From NCBI RefSeq assembly GCF_051020955.1, contig NW_027476274.1, forward strand, positions 62,001 through 126,000: a DNA stretch of 64,000 nucleotides, written 5' to 3'. The position numbers and the translations under genes are program-made. Source of the stretch: Megalopta genalis. Lineage: Eukaryota > Arthropoda > Insecta > Hymenoptera > Halictidae. Below are positions 26,196-36,720 of the stretch, in pieces (within the stretch, counting starts at the first letter, position 1; every line of letters starts with the position of its first letter). Under the pieces are notes generated by a model, which saw only the letters and a program-made list of their open reading frames with translations, searched no databases and had not been told where the DNA came from.

Positions 26196-28500
26196 CAGCT
26201 ACTTGCGATATAAGTGATACAGCTTCAAATGCAGACGAAAAAAACGAGTTAGCATCAAATCCATGCGGAACACATGATTTAGCAGTAAATGAATGCAATG
26301 TAGAAGGTTTAGCTTCAAGTACATGCGAAACCATTCATTTAGCTTCAGATACTTGCGATGTAAGTGGCATAGCTTCAAATGCAGACGAAACAAACCAGTT
26401 AGCTTCAACTCCATGCGAAACACATGATATAGCAACAAAACAATGCGAAGTTTAAGGTTTAGCTTCAAATCCATGCGAAACACATGAATTAGCTTCAAAC
26501 CCATGCGATACACATGATTTAGCAGCAAATCAATGCGATGAAGAAGGTTTAGCTTCAAATCTATGCGATACCAATGGTTTAGCTTCAGATACATGCGATA
26601 TAAGTGATATAGATTCAAATGCAGGAGAAACAAACGTGTTAGCTTCAAATTCATGCAGAACACATGATTAAGCTTTAATTCAATGCGATGTAGAAGGTTT
26701 ACCTTCAAATCCATGCGAAACAAATGATTTAACATCAGATGGTTGCGATATAAGTGATATAGTTTCAAATGCAGGGGAAACAAACGAGTTAACTTCAAAT
26801 CCAAGCGAATCACACGATTTAGCTTCAAATCAGTGCGATTTAGAAGGTTTAGCTTCAAATCCAGGCGAAACAAATAATTTACTTTCAATCGCTTGGGATA
26901 TAAGTGATATAGCTTCAAATGCAGGAGAAACAAACGAGTTAGCATCAAATTCATGCAAAACACATGATTAAGCTTCAATTCAATGCTATGTAGAAGGTTT
27001 AGCTTCAAATCCAAGCCACGCAAATGATTAAGCATCAGGTACTTGCGATATACGTGATATAGCTTCAAATGCACACGAAACAAACGAGTTAGCTTCAAAT
27101 CCAAATGAATCACATGATTTAGCTTCAAATCAATGCGATGTAGAAGGTTTAGCTTCAAATCCATGCGAAACAAATGATTTAGCATCAGATTATTGCGATA
27201 TAACTGATATAGCTTCAAATGCAGGGGAAACAAACGAGTTAGCATAAAATCCATGCAAAACACATGGTTTAGCTTCAAATCAATGCGATGTAGAAGGTTT
27301 AGATTCTAATCCATGCGAAACAAATAATTTAGCTTCAAACACTTGTGAAATAAGTGATATAGCTGCAAATGCAGACGAATCAAACGGGATAGCTTCAAAA
27401 TCCATGCGATACATATCATTTAGCTTCAAATCGATACGATGTAGAAGGTTTCGCTTCAAATCCATGCGAAAGAAATGATTTAGCTGCAAATCAATGCGAA
27501 GTAGAAGGCTTAGCTTCAAATCCATGCGAAACAAATGATTTAGCTTCAGACACTTGGGATATAAGTGATATAGCTACAAATGCAGGAGAAACAAACTAGT
27601 TAGCTTCAAATCCATGCGAAACAGATGATTGAGCTGCATACCAATGCGATGTAGAAGGTTTAGCTTCAAATCCATGCGAAACAATTGATTTAGCATCAGA
27701 TACTTGCGATATAAGTGATATAGCTTCAAATGCAGACGAAACAAACGTGCTAGATTCAACTCCATAGGAAACACATTATTTAGCTTCAAATCAATGCGAT
27801 GTGGAAGGTTTAGCTTCAAACCAATGCGATGTGGAAGGTTAGCTTCAAACCAATGCGATGTGGAAGGTTTAGCTTCAAATCAATGCGACACAAATGACTT
27901 GCATCAGATACTTGCGATATATGTGATATAGCTTCAAATGCAGGCGAAACAAACGAGGCAGCTTCAAATCCAAGCGAAAGACATGATTTAGTTTCAAATC
28001 AATGCGATGTAGAAGGTTTTGCTCCAAATCCTTGCGAAACAAATGATTTAGCTTCAAACAATTGGTATATATGTGATATAGTTTCAAATGCAGACGAATT
28101 AAACAAGTTAGCCTCAAAATCCATGCGGTACACAACATTTAGGTTCAAATAGATGCGAAGTAGAAGCCTTAGCTCCAAATCCATGCGAAACAAATGTTTT
28201 AACTTCAGATACTTGGGATATGAGTGATATAGCTTCAAATGCAGACAAAACAAACGAGATAGCTTCAAATCCTTGCGAAACACATGACTTAGCTGCAAAT
28301 CATTGCGGTGTAGAAGGTTTAGCTCCAAGTCGGTGCGAAACAATTGATTTGGCTTCAAATACCTGCGATTGTAAGTGATATAGCTTCAAATGGAGGCGAA
28401 ACAAACGAGTTAGTTTCAAATTCATGCGAAACATATGATTTTGCTGCAAATCAATGGGATGTAGAAGGTTTAGCTTCAAATCCATGCGAAACAAAAGATT
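26155..28500. repeat. Large module III, copy delta
   Basis: Near-identical to gamma at 3631 bp. It continues to about 28500, then switches to the sequence seen after beta (TGAGCTTCGTAGACTTGGG, compare 20196). Confidence 0.92.
26199..27278 (-). other. 359-codon open frame in module III delta
   Basis: Same frame as the other three module III copies and in frame with 24669-26195 apart from one TAG at 26199-26201. No domain is recognised. Confidence 0.13.
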
Positions 28501-28773
28501 GAGCTTCGTAGACTTGGGATATATGTGATATAGCTTCATATGCAGACGAAACAAACGACTTATATTCATATCCATACGAAACACACGATTTAGCTTCAAA
28601 TGAATGCGATGTAGAAGGTTTAGCTTCAAATCCATGCGAAACCAATGATTTAGCTTTAGATACTTCCGATATAAGTGACATAGCTTCAAATGCGGACGAA
28701 ACAAACGAGTCAGCTTCAAATCCATGCGAAACTACTGGTTTAGCTAGAAATACACGTGATATATATTATTTAG

Positions 28774-29700
28774 CTACAACTGCATGCGAAACAAACGATT
28801 TAGCTTCAAATCCAAGCAAAACACATGATTATGCTTCAAATCAAAGCTATGTAGAAGGTTTAGTTTCAAATCCATGCGACACAAACGATTTATTTTCAGA
28901 TACTTGCGATATAAGTGATATAGCTTCAAATGCAGGGCAAACAAACGAGTTAGCTTCAAATCCATGCGAAACACATGATTTAGCTTCAAATCAATGCGAA
29001 GTAGAAGGCTTAACTTCAAATCCATGCGAAACAAATGATTTAGGTTCACATACTTGCGGTATAAGTGATATAGCTTCAAATGGAGGCGAAACAAACGAGT
29101 TGCTTTCAAATTCATGCTAAACATATGATTTTGCTGCAAATCAATGGGATGTAGAAGGTTTAGCTTCAAATCCATGCGAAACAAAAGATTGAGCTTCGAA
29201 CACTTGGGATATAGGTGATATAGCTTCATATGCAGACGAAACAAACGACTTATATTCATATCCAAGCGAAACACACGATTTAGCTTCAAATGAATGCGAT
29301 GTAGAAGTTTTAGCTTCAAATCCATGCGATACACAAGATTTAGCTTCAAATCAATGCGATGTAGAAGGTTTAGCTTCAAATCAATGCGATGTAGAAGGTT
29401 TAGCTTCAAATCAATGCGATGTAGAAGGTTTAGCTTCATATCCATGCGAAACAAATGATTTAGCCTCAGATTATTGCGATATAACTGATATAGCTTCAAA
29501 TGCAGGGGAAACAAACCAGTTAGCATAAAATCCATGCAAAACACATGATTTAGCTTCAAATCAATGCAATGTAGAAGGTTTAGCTTCAAATCCATGCGTA
29601 ACAAATGATTTAGCTTCAAACACTTGTGATATAAGTGATATAGCTGCAAATGCAGACGAAACAAACGGGATAACTTCAAAATCCATGCGATACATATCAT
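28774..29700 (-). other. - strand open frame, 308 codons
   Basis: Decapeptide repeats of the LLHRIDLKLN type. The homologous DNA near 20500-21300 does not hold one continuous frame, because it carries several single-base losses (AATCAAGCTATG, AATGGATGTAG, TTCAATCCATGCG). Preservation therefore differs between near-identical copies. Probably not a gene. Confidence 0.1.
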
Positions 29701-29705
29701 TTAGC

Positions 29706-29895
29706 TTCAAATCAATACGAAGTAGAAGGATTAGCTTCTGATCCATGCGAAACAAATGGTTTATCTTGAAATACTTGTGATATTCATGATTTTGCTTCAA
29801 CTGCATGCGAAACAAACGAGTTTGCTTTAAATCCAAGCCAAACACATGATCTAGTTTCAAATCAATGCGAAGCTGAAGGCTTGGCTACAAATCCA
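29706..29895. repeat. Divergent sub-module, copy 4
   Basis: Same diverged units, 8313 bp after copy 3. It leads, as in the other copies, into the block reading ATNPCETHD LAANQCDVEG LASNPCETND LASDTGDITD. Confidence 0.85.
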
Positions 29896-30600
29896 TGCGA
29901 AACACATGATTTAGCTGCAAATCAATGCGATGTAGAAGGTTTAGCTTCAAATCCATGCGAAACAAATGATTTAGCATCAGATACTGGCGATATAACTGAT
30001 ATAGCTTCAAATGCAGGGAAAACAAACGAGTTAACATCAAATCCATGCAAAACACATGATTTAGCTGCAAATCAATGCGAGGTAGATGGTTTAGCTTCAA
30101 ATCCATGCGAAACAAATGATTTAGCATCAGATACTTGCGATATAACTGATATATTATCAAATGCAGGGGAAACAAACGAGTTAGCATCAATTCCATGCAA
30201 AACACATGATTTAGCTGCAAATCAATGCGATGTAGATGGTTTAGCTTCAAATCCATGCGAAACAAATGATTTAGCATCAGATACTTGCGATATAACTGAT
30301 ATATTATCAAATGCAGGGGAAACAAACGCGTTAGCATCAATTCCATGCAAAACACATGATTTAGCTTCAAATCAATGCGATGTAGAAAGTTTAGCTTCAA
30401 ATCCATGCGAAACAAATGATTTAGCTTTAGATACTTGCGATATAAGTGATACAGCTTCAAATGCAGATGAAATAAATGAGTTAGCTTCCAATCCAAGCGC
30501 AACACATGATTTAGCATTAAATCAATGCGATGTAGAAAGTTTAGCTTCAAATCCATGCGAAACAAGTGATTTAGCTTTAGATACTAGCGATATAAGCGAT

Positions 30601-33600
30601 AGCTTCAAATGCATACGAGACTAACGAGTTAGCTTCAAATCCATGCGAAACACATGATTTAGCTTCAAATGAATGCTATGTAGAAAGTTTTGTTTCAAAT
30701 CAATGAGACACAAATGATTTTGATTCAGATACTTACGATATAAGTGATACAGCTTCAAATGCAGACGGATCAAATGAGTTAGCTTCCAATCCAAGCAAAT
30801 CACATGATTTAGATTCGATGTAGAAAGTTTAGCTTCAAATCCATGCGACACAAATGATTTAGCTTAAGATACTTGCGATATAAGTGATATAGCTTCAAAT
30901 GCAGACGAAACTAACGAGTTAGCTTCAAATCAATGCGATGTAGAAGGATTAGCTTCAAATCCATCGAAGCAAATGATTGAGCTTCAAACACTTGGGATAT
31001 ATGTGATATAGCTTCAAATGCAGTTTTAGCTGCAAATCAATGCTATGTAGAAGGTTTAGCTTCAAATCCATGCGAAACAAATGATTTAGCATCAGATACT
31101 TGCGATATAACTGATATAGCTTCAAATGCAGGGGAAACAAACGAGTTAGCATAAAATCCATGCAAAACACATGATTTGGCTTCAAATCAATGCGATGTAG
31201 AAGGTATAGCTTCAAATCCATGCGAAACAAATGATTTAGCATCTAACACTTGGGGTATAAGTGATATAGCTTCAAATGCAGACGAATCAAACGAGTTAGC
31301 TTCAATATGCATGCGATACACATCATGACCTTTAAATCCATGCGAAATAGAAGGCTTAGCTTCAAATCCATGCGATGTAGAATGTTTAGCTTCAAATCCA
31401 TGCGAAACAAATGAGGTAGCTTCAAATCAATACGATGTAGAATGTTTAGCTTCAAATCCATGCGAATCAAATGATTTAGCTTCAGATACTTGCGATATAA
31501 GTGATATATCATCAAATGCAGGCGAAACGGACGAGTTAGCATGAAATCCAAGCAAAACACATGATTTATCTTCAAATCAATGCGATGTAGAAGGATAAGC
31601 TTCAAATCCAAGCGAAACACATGATTTAACTTCAAACCAATGCTATGAAGAAGGTTTAGCTTCAAATCCATGCGAAACAAATGATTTAGCTTTAGATACT
31701 TGCAATATAAGTGATACAGCTTCAAATGCAGACGAAATATACAAGTTATCTTCCAATCCAAGCGAATCACATGATTTAGCTTCAAATCAATGCGATGTAG
31801 AAGGATTAGCTTCAAATCCAAGCGAAGCAAATGATTGAGCTTCAAACACGTGGGATATATGTGATATAGCTTCAAATGCAGGCGAAACAAACGAGTTAGC
31901 TTCCAATCCAAGCGAATCACATGATTTAGCTTCAAATCAATGCGATGTAGAAGGAATAGCTTCTAATCCAAGCGACGCAAATGATTTAGCTTCAAACACA
32001 TAGGATATAAGTGATATAGCTTCAAATGTAGGGGAAACAAACGAGTTAGCTTCAAATCCTAGAGAATCACATGATTTAGCTGCAAATCAATGCTGTGTAG
32101 ACTGTTTAGGTTCAAATCCATGAGACACAAATGATTTAGCTTCAGATACTTGCGATATAAGTGATACAGCTGCAAATGCAGACGAAATAAACAAGTTAGC
32201 TTCCAATCCAAGCGAATCAACATGATTCAGCTTCAAATCAATGCGATGTAGAAGGATTAGCTTCAAATCCAAGCGAAGCAAATGATTGAGCTTCAAACAC
32301 GTGGGATATATGTGATATAGCTTCAAATGTAGGCGAAACAACGAGTTAGCTTCCAATCCAAGCGAATCACATGATTTAGCTTCAAATCAATGCGATGTAG
32401 AAGGATTAGCTTCAAATCCAAGCGAAGCAAATGATTGAGCTTCAAACACGTGGGATATATGTGATATAGCTTCAAATGCAGACGAAATAAACAAGTTAGC
32501 ATCCAATCCAAGCGAATCAACATGATTTAGCTTCAAATCAATGCGATGTAGAAGGATTAGCTTCAAATCCAAGCGAAGCAAATTATTGAGCTTCAAACAC
32601 GTGGGATATATGTGATATAGCTTCAAATGTAGGCGAAACAAACGAGTTAGCTTCCAATCCAAGCGAATCACATGATTTAGCTTCAAATCAATGCGATGTA
32701 GACGGATTAGCTTCAAATCCAAGCGAAGCAAATGATTGAGCTTCAAACACGTGGGATATATGTGATATAGATTCAAATGCAGACGAAACAAACGAGTTAG
32801 CTTCAAATCAATGCTATGTAGAAGGTTTAACTTCAAATCCAGGCGACACAAATGATTTAGCTTCAGATACTTGCGATATAAGTGATACAGCTTCAAATGC
32901 AGACGAAATAAACAAGTTAGCTTCCAATCCAAGCGAATCACATGATTAAACTTCAAATCAATGCGATGTAGAAGGATTAGCTTCAAATCCAAGCGAAGCA
33001 AATGATTGAGCTTCAAACACGTGGGATATATGTGATATATCTTCAAATGCAGGCGAAACAAACGAGTTAGCTTCAAATCCTAGAGAATCACATGATTTAG
33101 CTTCAAATCAATGCGATGTAGAAGGATTAGCTTCAAATCCAAGCGAAGCAGATGTTTGAGCTTCAAACACGTGGGATATATGTGATATAGCTTCAAATGC
33201 AGGCGAAACAGACGAGTTAGCTTCAAATCCAAACGAATCACACGATTTAGCTTCAAATCAATGCGATGTAGAAGGTTTAGATTCAAATCCATGGGAAACA
33301 AATGATTTAGCTTCAACCACTTGGGATATAAGTGACATAGCTTCAAATGCAGACGAAGCAAACGAGTTAGCTTCAAATCCATGCGAAACACATGATTTAG
33401 CTGCAAATCAACGCTGTGTAGACTGTTTAGGTTCAAATCCATGAGACACAAATGATTTAGCTTCAGATACTTGCGATATAAGTGATACAGCTGCAAATGC
33501 AGACGAAATAAACAAGTTAGCTTCCAATTCAAGCGAATCAACATGATTTAGCTTCAAATCAATGCGATGTAGAAGGATTAGCTTCAAATCCAAGCGAAGC

Positions 33601-36600
33601 AAATGATTGAGCTTCAAACACGTGGATATATGTGATATAGCTTCAAATGTAGGCGAAACAAACGAGTTAGCTTCCAATCCAAGCGAATCACATGATTTAG
33701 CTTCAAATCAATGCGATGTAGACGGATTAGCTTCAAATCCAAGCGAAGCAAATGATTGAGCTTCAAACACGTGGGATATATGTGATATAGCTTCAAATGC
33801 AGGCGAAACAAACTAGTTAGCTTCAAATCCTAGAGAATCACATGATTTAGCTTCAAATCAATGCGATGTAGAAGGATTAGCTTCAAATCAAGCGAAGCAA
33901 ATGATTTAGCTTCAAACACTTGGGATATAAGTGATATAGCTTCAAATGCAGACGAAGCAAACGAGTTAGCTTCAAATCCATGCGAAACACATGATTAAGC
34001 TTCAAATCAATGCTATGTAGAAGGTTTAGCTTCAAATCCATGCGAAACAAATGATTTAGCTTCAAACACATAGGATATAAGTGATATAGCTTCAAATGTA
34101 GGGGAAACAAACGAGATAGCTTCATATCCAAGCAAAACACATTACTAAGGTTCAAATCAATGCGATGTAGAAGGTAAAGTTTCAAAATCCAAGCGAAGCA
34201 AATGATTGAGCTTCAAACACGTGGGATATATGTGATATAGCTTCAAATGCAGGCGAAACAAACGAGTTAGCTTCAAAACTAGAGAATCACATGATTTAGC
34301 TTCAAATCAATGCGATGTAGAAGGATTAGCTTCAAATCAAGCGAAGCAAATGATTTAGCTTCAAACACTTGGGATATAATTGATATAGCTTCAAATGCAG
34401 ACGAAGCAAACGAGTTAGCTTCAAATCCATGCGAAACACATGATTTAGCTTCAAAATCAGTGCTATGTAGAAGGTTTAGCTTCAAATCCATGCGAAATAA
34501 ATGATTTAGCTTCAAACACATAGGATATAAGTGATATAGCTTCAAATGTAGGGGAAACAAACGAGATAGCTTCATATCCAAGCAAAACACATTACTAAGG
34601 TTCAAATCAATGCGATGTAGAAGGTAAAGCTTCAAATCCATGCGAAACAAATGATTTAGCTTCAAACGCTTGGGATATATGTGATATAGCTTCAAATCCA
34701 TGCGAAACAAATGATTTAGCTTCAAACGCTTGGAATATATGTGATATAGCTTCAAATGCAGACGAAACAACCGAGTTAGCTGCAAATCCATGCGAAACAA
34801 ATGATTTAGCTTTAGATACTTGCGATATAAGTGATACAGCTTCAAATGCAGATGAAATAAATGAGTTAGCTTCCAATCCAAGCGCAACACATGATTTGGC
34901 ATTAAATCAATGCGATGTAGAAGGTTTAGCTTGAAGTCCATGCGGAACAAATGATTTATCTTCAAACAATTGGGATTTAAGTGATATATCTTCAAATGCA
35001 GACGAAACAAACGAGTTAGCTTCCAATCCATGCGAATCACATGATTAGCTACAAATCAATGCGATGTAGAAAGTTTAGCTTCAAATCCATGCGAAAAAAA
35101 TGATTTAGCTTCAGATACTAGCGATATAAGTGATATAGCTTTAAATGCAGACGAAACTAACGAGTTAGCCTTCTAATCCATGCGAAACACATGATTAAGC
35201 TTCAAATCAATGCTATGTAGAAGGATTAGCTTCAATTCTTGCGACACAAATGATTTAGCTTCAGATACTTGCGATACAAGTGAGATAGCTTCAAATGCAG
35301 ACGGAAACAAACGAGATAGCTTCATATCCAAGCGAAACACATGATTTAGCTTTAAATCAATACGATGTAGAAGGATTAGCTTCAAATCCATGCGAAACAA
35401 ATGATTTAGCTTCAAACACTTGGGATATAAGTGATATGGTTTCAAATGCAGACGGAAACAAACGAGTTAGCTTCAAATCCATGCAAGACACATTATTAAG
35501 CTTCAAATCAATGATATGTGGAAGGTTTAGATTCAAATCGATGCGACACAAATGATTTAGCATCAGATTGTTCCGATATAAGTGATATAGCTACAAATGT
35601 ACGGGGAAACAACGAGTTAGTTTCATATCCAAGCAAAACACATTGTTAAGCTTCAAACCAATGCTATACAGAAGGTTTAGCTTCAAATCCATGCAAAACA
35701 AATGATTTAGCTATAGATACTTGCGATATAAGTGATATATGCTTCAAATGCAGGGGAAACAAACGAGTTAGCTTTAATTCCAAGCAAAACACATTATTAA
35801 GCTTTCAAATCAATGCTATGTAGAAGGTTTAACTTCAAATCCAGGCGACACAAATGATTTAGTTTTAGATACTTGCGATATAAGTGATATAGCTTCAATT
35901 GTAGAGGAATCAAACGAGTTAGCTTCAAATTCATGCAAAACACATGACTTAGCTTCAAATCAATGCGATGTAGAAGGATTAGCTTCAAATCCAAGCGAAC
36001 CAAATGATTGACCTTCAAACACGTGGGATATATGTGATATAGCTTCAAATGCAGGCGCAACAAACGAGTTAGCTTCAAATCCAAGCGAATCACATGATTT
36101 AGCTTCAAATCAATGCGATGTAGAAGGTTTAGCTTCAAATCCATGCGAAACAAATGATTTAGCTTTAGATACTTGCGATATAAGTGATATATGCTTCAAA
36201 TGCAGGGGAAACAAACGAGTTAGCTTTAATTCCAAGCAAAACACATTATTAAGCTTCAATCAATGCTATGTAGAAGGTTTAACTTCAAATCCAGGCGACA
36301 CAAATGATTTAGCTTTAGATACTTGCGATATAAGTGATATAGCTTCAATTGTAGAGGAAACAAACGAGTTAGCTTCAAATTCATGCAAAACACATGATTT
36401 AGCTTCAAATCAATGCGATGTAGAAGGATTAGCTTCAAATCCAAGCGAACCAAATGATTGAGCTTCAAACACTTGGGATACATGTGATATAGCTTCAAAT
36501 GCAGACGAAACAACCGAGTTAGCTTCAAATCCATGCGAGACAAATGATTTAGCTTCAGATACTTGCGATATAAGTGATACAGCTTCAAATGCAGACGAAA

Positions 36601-36720
36601 TAAACAAGTTAGCTTCCAATCCAAGCGAATCACATGATTTAGCTTCAAATCAATGCGATGTAGAAGGATTAGCTTAAAATCCAAGCGGAGCAAATGATTG
36701 AGCTTCAAACACGTGGATAT
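30601..36720. repeat. Variant block with TGA-initial D units
   Basis: Here the D unit usually begins GATTGAGCTTCAAACACG and continues TGGGATATATGTGAT, recurring at roughly 150-bp spacing from about 31.8 to 34.2 kb. The + LASN frame is therefore stopped by TGA in nearly every higher-order repeat. The - frame reads on as HIYPTCLKLN HLLRLDLKLI LLHRIDLKLN HVIRLDWKLT. A 450-bp (three higher-order repeats) local duplication covers about 33840-34190 and 34290-34640. 34500-34860 recurs at 46027-46387. No other content is seen. Confidence 0.9.
32387..33076 (-). other. - strand open frame, 229 codons, in the TGA-rich block
   Basis: Repeats such as HIYPTCLKLN HLLRLDLKLI LLHRIDLKFN HVIRLDWKLT CLFRLHLKLY. 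It stays open although the + frame of the same DNA carries regular TGA stops. This makes it a useful test case for strand-specific constraint. No domain is recognised. Confidence 0.1.

Larger units (their letters stand above)
28501..30600. repeat. Array segment after module III delta
   Basis: 28501-29900 repeats 20190-21590. 29881-30200 repeats 21568-21890. It then adds an in-register 150-bp copy: the block LAANQCxVDG LASNPCETND LASDTCDITD ILSNAGETNx LASIPCKTHD occurs twice in tandem at about 30061-30210 and 30211-30360. Units then change to the LALDTCDISD type (TTTAGATACTTGCG), typical of the next 15 kb. Confidence 0.88.
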
